64,000 bases of DNA from Nemopilema nomurai (GCA_003864495.1 PEDN01001373.1:1-64000); one strand, 5' to 3'. Shown: positions 45,405 to 59,155, counted from the first letter of the stretch. Notes: generated by a model from the sequence alone, not told the origin. Made by a program: numbers and translations.

Positions 45405-48400
45405 CACAGAATAGAGATTACACAGAAGGTTAACTCGTGGTGGCTCTCTTTGACGTTTATGGTCATGGATTCCAGGCGGATTGCACCTTAAACTCGTTTT
45501 CATGTAAAAGCGGATCACATCTCGGAGCTACGAGATGCTGTCGCAGAATTTGCGTTGTTGTTTTGATAACGACACAGAAAGCTTCTTATTTGTTGATATT
45601 CAGAACGGAAATAATGCAGTGTTACACGGAATGGTGAATTAAGGTAATTTTTTTAGTTTATCCGGTTTCGCCCAATATCAGGGCTCATCAGTGCAGCTAG
45701 ACTACGTAATGTTGCAAATTATCGAATTCCAAATTTTTTTCAGACATGTTAACTTTGGGTAGTCAGCTTGCAGACCGGAACATAGAAGATATGATTTGTG
45801 CTTTATTGACGAGGGAGAATCGTCAAAAACTCCACAGCTTCGTCGTAATCCTGGCAAGGATGGCTGAAGAGGTAGTTTGTGCTTGCCAAAGGCACAACCC
45901 CAAGACTGGCAAATGGTGGAGGTGCCTCATGTCTTCTTATTAGATACATTGATTTAACCTGCTACCAAAAAGGGGTTTTGTGTCTCAAAAACAATTGACT
46001 TGCTGGAAGGATCAGTAATACAGGTCTTTCTGCTGTGACTAAAAACTTTCACACCATATTTCTTTAGAAGAGCCCAAGAGAAAAGACAAATCTTTTCTGT
46101 GACATAGAAAAGGATTTTGCATTAAAATGTAGACAGACTCCAAAACACTTAGGTAAAAAGATTATCTAGCTTGCTCCATAAACAAAAATGCTTGCTAGTA
46201 GATGTTGTGGTACAATCTGGGTTTTCAAAATTTGTGGTGCCAATTTGCTTTTCAAGGCAAAAAAAATTATTTATTAGAAAATGAAGAGACAGTAAGTTTG
46301 TATCAAGCAAGCAAGGTGGCTTTAGTATCTTTTTTACTATTTATTGTCTACCTAGCATCCGAAGGTAGTTTTTAGGACACTGAGAAGCTTATGTTTATCG
46401 AGCAGTGTCCTGGTCTTTCCTCTCAATGTGACCACACCTTGTGATTATGCCTGGAATTACAGAGAGCTGACACTCATCGCTCTGTGTGAAAGTTTGATCA
46501 TGCCAGGGACTCGAACCAAAAGTCCTTAGGTCTGTAGTCAGCTCCTCTAGCCACTGATCCATCCTTGCATTTTCCTCTTTCATTTCTGTTTCTTTAATTA
46601 TCTGTTACTTTACAAATGGGCTACTTTTATGTATTTTCGATTTTTCCTTTTAGTTGCAACAAGCTCTCTGTTGACATATTTAAGGGAGTAATGTATCCTC
46701 ATTCTGATAAATAGCTTGAGAAGAAATGCCTTTTTAAAATATGTGCATTGAATATTCAAAGATACCTGATCCAATAAAATCAAAAGTTCCTTCCCAACTT
46801 CAGTTGTCTGCTTAATGTCATTCATGTAAGAAATAAATTTGTCTTCAATTGTGTTGGCATACTTTACCATTTCACTTGATGGCGCAATGAGTCAAGAATA
46901 CATGCTTGAATCTGAATCATATGCTTTAAACTGCAAAAAGACCTTATTTTCCAAATCACCACTTTCATCTGCAAGCGCTGAATATTTGTCACATCTGTGC
47001 TTGTCAAATGTTTTCCGAAGGAGATAGCCTGCCACATATGCCATTGCATTATCTTTAAAAATCCTCTTCTCAATGTGTTCACTGCTGTAGTCAGATGTGA
47101 CTATTTCAAGGGGCCCAACATCAAGTGGAGGAGAATCAGGGAGGTTTAGAATATTTTTCAATCTTGCAAGTGGAATGTCTGCATCATCTTCGCAGTTTGA
47201 TGTGAAGACACTTAACAGGTTGGTATGGAACAATTTTCTAAAAGCTCTTTTAAATCGAATGGCTGTTGTGTTGTCAGAATTTCCACCTTGCTGCCTGATA
47301 GAACCAAAAAAGTTTTCTAGTGGGTCTTGGTTTAATTGGCGGGTCACTAAAAACATGACATTTAGCTCTTTGCTTACTTCAATCCAGAGCCCAGAAATAG
47401 CTTTTAAAGTGATGCACCAACCTTTCAAGCACTTAAGATAATTAGTACGCTCCTCGCCTGTGGCCATATTAACAACTTTAATAGATTTAATGAAATCCAC
47501 AGCCTTTTCCATCTCTTGAAAATGCAAAGATGTAGATGTCATAGGCCTACGGTGTATTTTGCGATCTTCAAAGTTCAAAGCATTGCACAAATTAAAAATA
47601 TGGTCAAATCGTGACAGAAGCTCGGCAGTACAACTGGCTGAGGAAGGCAATCCATTCAGTGCAACATAACTATACATACCTGCTGCAACTGAGTGGCTAA
47701 AAATTTGGGCAGCCAATTTGACCTTCATTTTGGCAAATGGAGGAGGCTTGATATGCTTCGAGGTTAGCTTTGGAGCAGTTCTTATGGCCAACATTTGTTC
47801 TTTCTCAAAGAAGGCAATAACATCTTTCCATGAAGCAATCTTGTCATCAAAAAAGAAGTTGTGTTGCAAAAGATTGTTTCTGACAGATTTCAACAAGTGT
47901 GGTGGATCAAAGATGGTGAAACATTTTTTTCCATGCATTTCAAAGTATGGCTTATCAACAGACACACCCATGGAATCATAAAAACTCAAGAAATTTCAGC
48001 CTTGATCACTGACAGTACCAATGACTTTCAAGCCCATCAACTCCAGTTGCAAAACATTCTCCTCAACAATATCCTTCAAAAAATCACTATTGCAAGTCTC
48101 ATTGACAAAAAAATAAGAAACAGGTTGCTTCCAGCTTTCAAAAATTCCTCTTGCCATAAAAACCAACACAGAGTTAGCAATGAGGTTTGACTTCTTACCA
48201 TGTCCAAGATCTTCAAATCCTATGATGGTATCCCTGGCCTCATCATAAAATAAATTTGACTTCAAGGACATTTCATCCATCACAAGAGTACAAACTTTCG
48301 CATTCTCATACATAGCATCTATACGTTGCTTCAAAACAAACAATGATTTCTCAGAGAAACCAACACCAGAAGCAAACCTGGATACCATTTTTGTTAAGCT

Positions 48401-49917
48401 GGCTTTGGAAGGTAAACTTAGAAGCTTTGCAAGAAACCTGTAAGCTTTACCACTGAGGTGGTAAAGAGACAAAGCCCAAGCTTTAAAAGAGTCATCGTAC
48501 CTTCTCCCTTTCTTCTTTTTTAATGAAAGAGCTACCTGCTTTTTAATAAATAAAAGGAATTCTGGTGAAATTGATCCTTCCAGCAATTTAAAAGCCTTAT
48601 CAGCTTTTTTCCTTTTATTCATTTTCTTAGGGGATGCTGAAGAACTGGTTTCACACAATGATTTTATCTGCCAACGCTTCCTTTTAATCACATTCCTAAG
48701 TTTCCGTTTTCGTGGTGTATTTTGGGTTAAGGACATGGTTGTTTGTGACGATTTCTCCAACAACATTTGAGATTCTCCCCCATCAATAATATCCTCTGTA
48801 TTTTCCTCTTCTATGAAGGGCTCAGCAATGTGATCACTGTCAGCTGAAAGGAAGAAATAAACCATATACTGTCTTAATTTTAGCACTTGATCTCTCTACT
48901 AAGAAATGTATAATTTGCAGAATCTTTATCATATGAGGCTAAAATTAGAGATGAGTTTCAAATAAGTGTCACAACTTCAATCCATTGAGAAAACTTCAAG
49001 TGAATTGATTCACACTTACTGATAGCAACTTGTCCATCTTCATTAAACTCCAAATCCAGCCGCCTTTTTTTACTTGATGGGCCTGTTTTAAGGTAAATTA
49101 AATTTCATGGTTACACAAGATAGATTTTACCAATTTAATGTGACTTGTAGCAATGTTTTATAAACATTCAAAAATTGTTTTCATTTATTTAATGTAATTT
49201 CTTGATATAGACTGGCTTAGTTTTGGTTTGGAAGAAGACCTGAAGCAACATTACAAACCAAGACGAGTTTGTGGATCCTTCCTCTTAGTTGGACCTGTAA
49301 TCAATGGTTGAGGATTTGGGACGTCAAACAAAGTTGGCTTGGCATCACGAGTTCTTGAACTTTGGAAGCTGCTCCGGCTGGAAATGAATTGAACAATTTG
49401 AGCAGTTTTTACTCAGATACTCGAGAGTCTTCTTCATTAAATCCTGTCTACGAATGTTTTGAAGCCACTCTCTGCAGCTAGAAAAATGAAAAATTGTGGT
49501 TTGATGAATACACTTAACCAAAGTAAACCAGTAAAACGATAGTAAACAAATAGAAGAAAGCAAAATTCTGAGAATTGTAAAATGTCATTCGCGATGTGGC
49601 CTAAATTGTACCCAATAACATACCGGTCGGAATTCGTTGGAAAACGGAAGAAGAAAAGCTCCGGATTCTTCAAATTATTGTTGCTGCAATTGATTGCCGC
49701 ACAGTGGTATCTTTTGGATTGCTTTCTTTTCGATTCATCGGCCATTCTGCAAATTTCCGTGGAACGATATCTGCAGCTTTCTCCGTACTAAGCCTTCTGA
49801 AAAAACTGCGTCCTCAGTTTCTAGTTTACTTAACTTCGTTTTAGAAATCGCGCCTCGCTTGCATGCGTGACCATCGAAAATACCTGAGTTAGCCTTCTGT
49901 GTAATCTCTATTCTGTG
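45405..49917. mobile_element. P element (THAP9-like), complete ends
   Basis: Inverted repeats of about 32 bp (45405-45436 and 49886-49917) begin CACAGAATAGAGATTACACA and differ at one or two positions. The flanks ACCTATC (45398-45404 and 49918-49924) form a perfect 7-bp duplication, extendable to 8 bp if the terminal C is shared. P elements begin with CA and make 8-bp duplications. The 4,513-bp element contains one minus-strand transposase gene. Interior 45440-46880 holds no gene I can support. Confidence 0.9.
46892..49745 (-). pseudogene. P-element transposase, THAP9-like
   Basis: The THAP domain is split over exons: start 49745 with CAAINCSNN and FRFPTNSDR, then CREWLQNIRRQDL and C-x2-HF-like (CSIHFQPEQ) near 49480-49370, with a 1-nt shift near 49360. 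Small exons follow near 49285-49250 and 49081-49019. The large exon (48843-46892) has a basic stretch, then YDDSFKAWALSLYHLSGKAY, CTLVMDEMSLKSN (catalytic Asp), VFMARGIFESWKQPV, DPPHLLKSVRNN, LNQDPLENFFGSIRQQGGN and NAMAYVAGYLLRK, in the order seen in Drosophila P transposase and THAP9. A single TGA at 47996-47998 interrupts it after VIGTVSDQG. Apart from that stop and the THAP shift it is open, so inactivation is recent. Confidence 0.92.
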
Positions 49918-49924
49918 ACCTATC

Positions 49925-51440
49925 CTAGAACAGCATGCCATCGTATTTTCCATTGACGCAGCTGCACTCACTGCCTTCCGGAAGGAAGAACTGAGCTAAG
50001 ATTTTGAAAAACATTTGCCAGATTAATCAGACAGATAGCAACCATAAACACATCTGAACAAAGGTTCTGTCGACATATAATTGTGACATCAAAATTCCAT
50101 TGTCAATGGCTTGCTTTTAATTATTTACTTCTACTCTAAATGTTTTAAAGAATTACACTTCAATACTACAGTATATTACTTCTGAATGAGCCAAATAGCA
50201 ACCGGCCACAAGGAGCGCTCTAAAGTATATCTTGGTCTTCTCCGTACCCGAGTTTGGTTAGAATGCGAGCTGATCGTATTTTCCTAGGTTAGATCAAAAA
50301 TCAAGTCATCTTTGCAAGATTCCAGTTTTACACTGAGAAATGAAAGTTCTAACGAAGGTAAAGAACCTTTTCCGTCAGAATGACGCCTGAGATCGAGGCA
50401 GACGAGAAGAGAAGAAGGTGTAAATAAGGAAGATTGCAAAGAAGGTGCCATCGCCTATACCATCAATGAAATTGACTGCCTATGGTGGCTGTTAATCTGC
50501 AGCTCAGTCCAAACAATGTTATAAATACAATGTGTTTCAGAAACGATATGTTTTTCATTTATTTTTTATCTTTTTTAATTTATAATAACAATGGAACTGA
50601 TTTAATAAATAGGTGAAATGGAAATTATTCTATATACATAAATTAGCCTTATATTTGCGAGAAATCTTTAGCTAAAATGTTCCCCATAATCATCAATTAA
50701 TAGCCCATCTCTTTTCAGGAACAAATTGTAGGTAGTATGATACATTCTGAGGAAGCGAGAAATGAACGTCGAATGAAGAATGAAGACGTCGAAACAATAA
50801 AGAAAATGCCCAATGTTTGAATATGGAAGATTTTAAAGAAGAAGGATCAAAGGTAATTTCACGAAATTCTCGATTCACATAATTATTGGATTAATCGCTT
50901 ATACCACCAACTTTGAGGGCCTATAATGGTAGTTTATCTGCAGCTAAATAAAAGTTATAAATGCAGCCTTTTTACTTTTTTCCTTGTCAAGCTAAAATAA
51001 TATATCATGATCATACCCATTCCATATCTTTAGAGATCTTCTAACTAAAATTAATAGGCATTGAATACACATTTTTGCTCTTTAAAACCCGACACTTTGC
51101 AGTAAATGTTACACTGCTTTGATTATGATATTAATAACTGTTCCATGCGCTATAATCAGTGTTCCACAATGCATTACATTGTATCTTGCAGCCTGTTAAT
51201 TAGTACCCATTGGATGTAGTTACAGCAAAGCAAATTAAACATATTAACGAATGACAATATTATCAAAATGCAGGCTCATTGGTAATGCCTTTTACAAAGT
51301 CGATTTTTTGCCTTGCATACGTCTTTATCTATTTATAATATTTTCAAACGATAGCAAGTAACGTGTAATTTGTAATAATTCAACGACTATATCAGTCCAG
51401 ATTGATGTTTTCCATTAATTGGTCTAGATCCTTATTTCGA
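49925..51440. other. Non-coding stretch with two related segments
   Basis: No gene seen. Segments at about 50450-50545 and 50885-50975 share CGCYTATACCA, GCCTATRRTGGY, ATCTGCAGCT and GTTATAAAT in order, suggesting an old duplication or two copies of a small repeat. Confidence 0.35.
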
Positions 51441-51738
51441 AAACATTGATTTCATATATAGGTAAAATGGAAGTGACTCATAAATGGTCGTATATTCGTG
51501 AGCAATTTTTAGTTGCAGTGCTTCATTTGACTTATGACTCTTGCATTTTTAGAAATGGCATGTTTTATCGTTTGTTAACATCATCGCTAAACCCTGATGG
51601 GAGAACCAAATCAAATTCTTCATCGATCATATTGCCTTCAATTGTCCTTCTTCGACCTACTCTTCAAATGACGGTGGATACCCTTATTAAATAGAGATTT
51701 TTTCCCCTGCTGCTCCTTACGTTTTAATATTTATTCAA

Positions 51739-53400
51739 CTACAAATGTCTTGGGTATGTATACTCTTTGCAATTCTCCCTTGTAAAAGCGATCGGATATT
51801 TTTGCCCCTTCAAATCTTCAACTTCATACATTGTTGGTTTTCTAGCATCATATACTTTTGAAATCTTAAATATTTCCTCGGTATAATTTTCAAAGTACCC
51901 CTTTTTGAACAATCTCTTCTTCAAGCTTCATCTTACATAATATCCAGCCATGTAGTTTTTGCATCCTTTTTTTACTTCTGGTAACAACCTATACCTTATT
52001 GTGATAACATTTTCAGCATTAACCTCAGAGGGTCGCATACCGATAGATCTATGGTATGTGTTGTATTATGATGAAAAAATGTCTTTTAGATTGTCAATAA
52101 ATCACAAGGTATTTTGCGCTGTAAAATATTGATACATGCGACTCGGTGTCCTGTTAAATTGCTCCACAATCAGGGGCGGATCCAGGTGTTCTCACCGTTC
52201 TCACGTGAGAACGTCATTTTTCTCCAAAATGAAATTGCAAAAAACAAAGTTAAAATATTCAATTTAACTTCCAAGACAACTATTGACTTCCTTGTCTGCT
52301 CCGAGTTGCAGACAGAGCCATCGTAAGCTTACATACACTCAATCAGTGCGGAGGAGCATGATTCAAGACAATTTGATAAAGATTTAAATTCTCTTTTTTT
52401 TGGGCCATTGTTTTATCTTTGGAATAAATATAGAGATTGTTTTATCAGCCAATGAAAGTGCATAATTTTGGTTTAAAACCAATGAATTGGTGAGAACTCA
52501 AAAAAAAATTATTTTCGTGCGCGAATCGAAAAAAACAATCAAATTTGGTCTTCTTTTGTTTTTGGTGAGAAACTCTGACGTAGAATGTGAGAAATAGTGA
52601 CGTTACTATTGCATTGAAAAAGTAAAGCCAATATTGCGGTGAGAACTCGGGAGTTCTCACTGGATCATTCAATTCAATTGAGTATGCTCAGACTCAAAAA
52701 ACAAAAGGTGCGCGAAAAACGATTTCCTGCCTTCGGATAGTTGCATGAGAAATCGATATAATGGAGTTTCTGGAAGAAATCAAGTTTGCTTGGTGAAAGG
52801 GCGTGTCCCGAGGATTAAACTGGGAGTGACCCGAAAAGTTTTTCGCCCTTTCTTTGGGTGAGAACGTCACATTTCGCTCTGGATCCGCCCCTGACAATTG
52901 CTGCTTTAACTTAATTGTTGGCTGTATACACCCGATTTTCTCCTTCTTTAATATTTGTTGGAAACCCTTGTTTACAAACCCACTACCTTTATTTGATCGT
53001 AACTTTTGTGGCTTCTCCCTTGAGGGATAATCTCATTGAATGCCTTTATGACTTCATTTGCTGTTTTCCACTTTAAAGGCTTCACCCAAGTATACTTGCA
53101 ATTGTGTCAATACAAGTTAATAAAAATGTTACATTATCATTCTCTTTCTTCAAATGAGTCATATCAACTAGATCACATTCCCAAAGATAATCAATGTTAT
53201 TTGTCATTATTCTTTCACGTTTGAATTTCTTTCTACTCGGCCTATGGAGAGAATATGGTAGACTTGTCTTACTCCATTGTTGAACATCTTTCCTTGTTAA
53301 CTTTGGAATTAATTTCTTGAGTTCACGATATGCTCTGTCCAATCCACCAAATGAGCCTGGTTTGAATATAACGCTTCAATGTCCGTTTCACAGCTCTGGA
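51739..53400 (-). pseudogene. Polinton/Maverick integrase
   Basis: Minus-strand reading gives an N-terminal helix region (GGLDRAYRELKKL; YSLHRPSRKKFKRER), then the rve core: WECDLVDMTHLKKEN (first Asp near 53190), LLTCIDTIA, YTWVKPLK and a damaged second-Asp region. Past the MITE at 52171-52893 it continues with VEQFNRTPSRMYQYF (Glu near 52165), YNTYHRSIGMRPSEV and a C-terminal FKKGYFENYTEEIFKISKV. Removing the MITE and one copy of ACAAT brings the Glu motif into register. Several stops are present. This integrase type belongs to self-synthesising Polinton elements; the packaging ATPase upstream on the same strand supports that. Confidence 0.8.
52171..52893. mobile_element. hAT-type non-autonomous element
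   Basis: Inverted ends CAGGGGCGGATCCAG (52171-52185) and CTGGATCCGCCCCTG (52879-52893) are flanked by ACAAT at 52166-52170 and 52894-52898. Inside each end is GTTCTCACC or GAGAACGTCA, forming further inverted repeats. The 723-bp interior is non-coding. The ends are hAT-like, and a 5-bp duplication rather than 8 bp fits the hAT5-type group. It lies inside the Polinton integrase gene. Confidence 0.85.
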
Positions 53401-53811
53401 AAAATACTTATATTAAATCAATCAGCATCTTTATCAACTGGTCTCTTTTTTTGGGTTTGCTCTTCTTCTTATTTACCCTTTTTATTCTTCGTCGTTTTAT
53501 AGATTTCTTTTATTTTCACCTTCTTTTTTCCCTTTATTTACTTTAACCTGTGGTTTTATATTAACCTGCGGGGAATCTGAATAATCGGTTTGTGGAACAA
53601 CTGCCGTAGAATTTGCTTCATTCAAGGTTTTCCTGTCACTCTAAATTATACTTCCCCATTGGGACCATAACTTATTTTTCATAGTCAGCAATTGTTAAAA
53701 TGTGTGCGTCAATGCAAACGTGGCGCTATTTATTTGGTTTAAAAATCAACATGGGAGCTTCATTTAGCTTCATAACATAACAAATATCCATACTACCTTG
53801 CAGTTGCGTCA

Positions 53812-54302
53812 TTATAAATGTTCAAGAAAGTTTTTGGACATGCATGAATATGGATTCTTCAATAACACTTGATACTGTGTGTTAGGTGTAAGGTTCCTCA
53901 TCTCCGTACCTCTTGGGAACAGATTCTGCATCATAACAATTACATTTACATTTAAATGTGATCTACCCTTTGTGAATAATTTACCAATGTTTTTTAAATT
54001 ACTAATTTCATGCATCAACTTATCTACAACAATTCTCATCTTTTTATTCATTTTTTCGATTTCTGCATACAAGTTCTCAGGTAGCGTTGTAATAAATCTA
54101 ACATTGCCAACGAAAACCTTTTCAACACGTTTAAATAGGTCTGGTTGCTCTGTTTCTGAGATCCACAACAAGTTTCAGTATTTTCTTCCATCATTATTTC
54201 ATTATGTCTACAACAAGTTTTGAACCAAAATTTTTTACCACTACCTTTTACTCCAGAGAGAATCAAAGAAAAAGGCACTTTGAATCTCAAATCATAACTC
54301 AT
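53812..54302 (-). pseudogene. Polinton A32-like packaging ATPase
   Basis: Starting at 54302 the frame reads FKVPFSLILSGVKGSGKKFW, the Walker A region with Lys in place of the usual Thr. After a frame change near 54170 come FITTLPENLY, RIVVDKLMHEISN (Walker B, where the second acidic residue is Lys), LFTKGRSHLNVNVIVMMQNL and FPRGTEMRNLTPNTQY, all typical of the FtsK/HerA-type ATPase that packages DNA in Polintons and related viruses. The altered Walker A and B residues plus the shift mean it cannot be active. Gene order and strand match the integrase downstream. Confidence 0.85.
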
Positions 54303-54808
54303 TTTAACAACAATTAATTACAACACAACAATGATTTACTTATATAGGAAAATGTTATTGCAATGCAATGAGTGTTCCTGTGATCCCCTGAAGAACGTTG
54401 AGTAAAAATAGCGTTGCATCCTTCTACGTGTATAATGTCCTTTCCCATGTGTCATCCTGGCATATACATTGTTCAAGATTGTGTGCACATGATTATCATA
54501 TAGCTTCAAACTAGTGAATTTCTAACTCTTCTTCAGTTCACCGACCATCTTAGATACAAATTGTGCTCTCCCCTCTTTTGGCATGTTGTCTCTCTTGCAA
54601 ATGCAATGTGAAAGGTAACAAACTTGAAGACATTTACTTTCTAACAGTCATTGTTATGTATGTTGTTTGGTTTGCAAGTCTTTCGGCAAAACTCTGACCC
54701 CTTTGATCTGATATAGAAGGTCCTTGTATGCTTCTTGCACACATTCATATATAACATCATCTCCTCTTGAAATTGTTAGTTCCAATGCAGACTTCTGTTT
54801 TTTTCACT

Positions 54809-55232
54809 TTAGCGCCATTGTCTGCTACTTTGCCTATCAGCTACCACCCCTTCATAAGTTTGGGTAGTCTCTTCTGTTTGCATGCTTAACTCTACATAGT
54901 CACCAAATGCTTTGAGGTTTTCTTCAATCTCCCTTCCAATGTCACTTGCACGTCTCTTTTTGGGTGTATTTTCATCTTTTTCCCCTTCATAGTGGGATCT
55001 CTTTAGTGTATCGTAGAGATGCAATGTTTACCTTGAGCTCTTTGAGCATACGGCCCTTGAGCAAAATGTTTGTCTTTGGCGCTTTTTCCCCCTTCCATCT
55101 ACGAATTGCAAAACACAGTCTGTATTTACCTTCTCTATACTTGGAGGTATAAATATCCAGCTTGTCTGCAACATCATCTTCACCCTTTTGCGTATGTGAG
55201 TTAGAAGGGTTAGGAGCTTTGTTGTTGTCCAA
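54809..55232 (-). pseudogene. Polar/basic protein fragments in the Polinton
   Basis: Two overlapping minus-strand frames (55232-54987 and 55024-54809) are Lys/Glu-rich, with KYREGKYRLCFAIRRWKGEK and a PKKRRASD motif. I do not recognise the family. Position upstream of the ATPase on the same strand suggests a Polinton structural or accessory gene. Confidence 0.35.
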
Positions 55233-55549
55233 AGTATTTCTTTGTAAGGATGTTGTGCTTATTTTTCTCCATTACAGTTTCACAGTCTTCACCTTGATAC
55301 TTTAGATTCCCCTCTTCATCTGTTGTAATTACATCATCAAGGATTTGTTAGATAATCTCCTCTTAAAAAGGAGGAGCTTTGACAGATGTTAGATAATAAT
55401 GCTAGGATGAATAGGAATGCTTTTAATAATATTTGACTTTTTAAAGCATTTTTTTAATATTTCATGAATTTCCCTTGTTTTATAGTTTTCAATTCCTTTG
55501 CAATTAGATTAACAGCAGCCCTTCGATTTTTAGGTTTTGGTCTTCTTTT

Positions 55550-58500
55550 CTGTCTCAGCCATGTGTGTACAAGAAACTGCTTGGCTGTCACAGCCAAGAT
55601 GAGCTGAGTGCTGCAGAAAACCTAAGCCCTCATTTGGCTGGGAACCCAGTACCCTGGGGTATATCGCGTTTGGGTAGACAAGCCCGTTAGTCATGGTAGG
55701 CACTCCGTCTAGGTGAAGGTAACACCGAATTAAAATCCCATGCTACATCGGCAAGTCTTGCGCTCTCTCAACATAGAGACTATGGGGATTGCTGCACGAT
55801 GTTGCAGCGAAGAGTGTCACCAATCGTCTTGGCTATCCTTGCCATTGGGCATGCCACATGTCGCAAAGATAGTGAATTGCAGACTTTGCACCTGCATATG
55901 CACTTAAAAACTCTTTGCACATGGTTTCCTTTTATCTGTGGTGGTTATATTTTAAGTCCTGCGGCGATGGGTTTCAAACGTGTGGGGTAGGCTCAGACAG
56001 GCTGGAAGCCCCTGGTAAGAACCTGCACATAGGCGGTTTTGGCAAGATGGTCGTTGGTTCTACAAATGAACAGTTGTGACCTCCAGTCCTACCAAAATGA
56101 CTGAGCAGCCCTTTTCAGGGACTGCGTTGCTCATCCCAATTTGGGGAGGCTCCTGGAAAATGTGGCCTAAAAACCGCTTGTTCACCCTCAGCCCGGGCGG
56201 ATAATCGCGTCCCTCAGGCAGTCTCTAAACAAAACAAATAAGCATTACCCTACAAACATAGGAACATGGAACGTTAGGACACTCCTTGACAACGAAACAC
56301 GCCCTCAGCAACGCACTGCTCTCGTGGCAGCAGAGCTTGGCCGCTATAGCATTGACATAACTACATTGAGTGAAACAAGATTTTCTGATGAGGATTCTTT
56401 AACCGAAATAGCGGGCGGATATACATTTTTCTGGAAAGGCCATCCTACTGGTGAACCATGGCATCACGGTGTTGGCTTCACAATCCGATTAACACTTCTA
56501 GAATCATTTAAGGAAACACCCATAAGTATAAGCGAGCGTCTGATGACCCTCTAGTGCACTGACGCCATGCAAGCATCATAAGCGCCTATGCTCCAACATT
56601 AGACTCCACAGAAGGTGACAAGGACACGTACCTTTACTCTGCACTACGTATCACTCTTTATCAAATTCCGAAAATGGACAAGGTGCTTCTTCTGGGACAT
56701 TTCAATGCGAAAGTTGGTTCAAGCCATAATGTTTGGAACCGAGTTCTTGGTCGCCATGGTGTTGGGAGCGTCAACAATAACGGTCTCAGAGTACTTGAGG
56801 TGTGCTCGGAGTTTGGGCTATGCATTACGAACACCATGTTCCAGCTTCGTAACATGTTCAAAACATCCTGGATGCACCCTCGTTCAAAACATTGGCACCT
56901 CATTGACTATGTAATCTGTCAACAGCATGATCTACGAGAGACGTTGAGATTACTAGATCCATGCCAGGCGCTGATTTCGACACCGACCATCAGCTCATCT
57001 GTTGCACATTGCAAATGCATATACGACCACCAATGCAAAAGCAGAAATCAAAGCCAAAGCCGAATGTTACAGGACTTCAATCTGAAATCACACAGCAACG
57101 CTTGCAGGCGGCATTGGATCGTTGTCTCATCTCCCATCTATTACCAACTGAAGAACTGCAAGACTCCCCAGCCCTAACTGCAGAATGGAACACTTTCACA
57201 ACATCCAACATTTCAGCTACCCAGGCTGCCATAGGGTTTGCAAAGCGACGTCATTAGGATCGGTTTGATGATCAGTCTGACCCCATAAGCGCTCTCCTGG
57301 AAGAAAAACACTTGGCGCAAGTGGCATACCTCCAACAGCCAGACTCGGTTGTTAGGAAAAACCACTGATTAGAACTGCGCTCCAGAGTTCAGTGTGAATT
57401 GAGGGAAATGCAAAATCGCTGGTGGATTCAAAAGGCAAGTGAGATTCAAGGTTATAATAACAATCAAGCTTTCTATGAAGCAATCAAAACATTACACAGA
57501 CCTGTCAAAAGCTCTATCTGCCCTGTACGTAGCACTGAAGGAAGGCTTATCAAGGAGCAAGACGGAATTTTATCACGCTGGGCAGAACACTTTAGCTTTC
57601 TTCTAAACCACAGAAATCTCTTTGATGATTCTTTTCTGAGCGACCTCTCATCTTTACCATCCATCCATTGCCTTGACGACGTACGGACGCTGGAAGAAGT
57701 CAAAGTGGCAGTCAACGGTCTCAAGCTTAATAAAGCATGTGGAATTGACTCTATACAAGCAGAAGTCTTTAAGTATGGAGGTACATCTATTCTCATCAGA
57801 CTGCATGATTTTATATGCGCCGTATGGAGTGCCAAATGTGTGCTGCAACACTGGAAGGACGCCAGTATTGTAGCTATTTATAAGAATGGGGGAGATCGAG
57901 CTACCTGTGGAAACAGTTGTGGTATTTCATTGTTGGCAGTGGCTGGCAAAGTCTTGACTCATATCATGCTTAGTTGTCTCCTATCTCATGTTGCCGATAC
58001 TGTTCTACCTGAGACACAATGTGGGTTTTGCCAAGAGCGTTCTACCACTGATATGATATTTGTTGTGTGACAACTACAGGAGAAGTGTCGTGAACAGCAC
58101 AGCGGCTTGTATATTGCTTTCATCGGCCTAGCAAAGGCGTTTCATACCGTCAACAGAGAATTATTATGAAATACTCTTGAAAAGTTTGTTTGCCAACTAC
58201 ATTTCTCGCTATTTTGCGTGACTTTCTTGACAGAATGGCTGCTCGAGTCGTATATGGTGGCGCTGAGTCTGAATTCTTCCCTGTCAACGTCGGCGTGAAA
58301 CAAGGCTGAGTTCTGGCCCCTGTAATCTTCAACCTATTCATGTCAGCGGTACCCCTTTATGCTAGGAGGTTATTCAACGTAGAAAATGGAGTATTAGTGT
58401 GTTACCGCTTAGATGGTAGCCTATTCAACCGGAGGCGACTCAAAGCCAAAATGAGAACTTCCACTCAACCCATCTTTGAACAACAATATGCAGATGACAC

Positions 58501-59155
58501 TCCGCCTTGCCTTTTCCTCTTTTGGTCGGTTATCTCAGCGGGTTTTTATGAACAGAAACCTCACGATCAAGACCAGGGTAGCCGTTTACAATGCAGTCTG
58601 TATTTTGACCTTGCTCTACAGATGCGAATCGTGGGTTGTAAATCTTTGCCACCTGAAAGTTCTAGAGCGATTTCATATCTCATCACTGCAGAGGATACTT
58701 GGGCTGCAATGGTGGCATAAGGTTCCTCATGTTGATATTCGAAGCCGCTGTCAGTGTTTGTCTATGGAAGCAGCGCTGACTGCCAGAAATTTTTTAGATG
58801 GGTTGGGCACGTTCTTCGCATGCCTTCGAACAGACTGCCACATCAAGTCCTATATGGCGAGCTTTCAGAAGGACGCCGATCACTCGGTGCTCCATTTAAA
58901 TGCTTTAAGGATGGCCTAAAAGCTAATATGAAGCAATGCAGCATGCCTTATGCAGAGCTAGAGGAGATGACCCAGCATTGTGAACACTGGCGTGGTACTT
59001 GCAATGCTGGTGTCATGCATCTACGCCACCGCCGTCACTCACAGCAGGTTACGCAACCAGACATCAATGCTCGATTTGTGACCGGATGTGTAGATCGCGG
59101 ATTGGGCTACACAGTCACCAAAGAACCTTTTATCGTTTTCCGAGACCCAGTAAGT
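55550..59155 (+). mobile_element. Decayed LINE with endonuclease, RT and zinc finger
   Basis: A 5' untranslated region (about 55550-56230) precedes coding remnants: an exonuclease-type endonuclease (GTWNVRTLLDN near 56260; TTLSETRFSDED near 56360; LGHFNAKVGS near 56690; SKHWHLIDYV near 56885), then reverse transcriptase, then a C-terminal C2H2-like finger. It lies inside a Polinton gene. The clade is probably RTE-like or a relative, but that is not certain from sequence alone. Confidence 0.8.
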
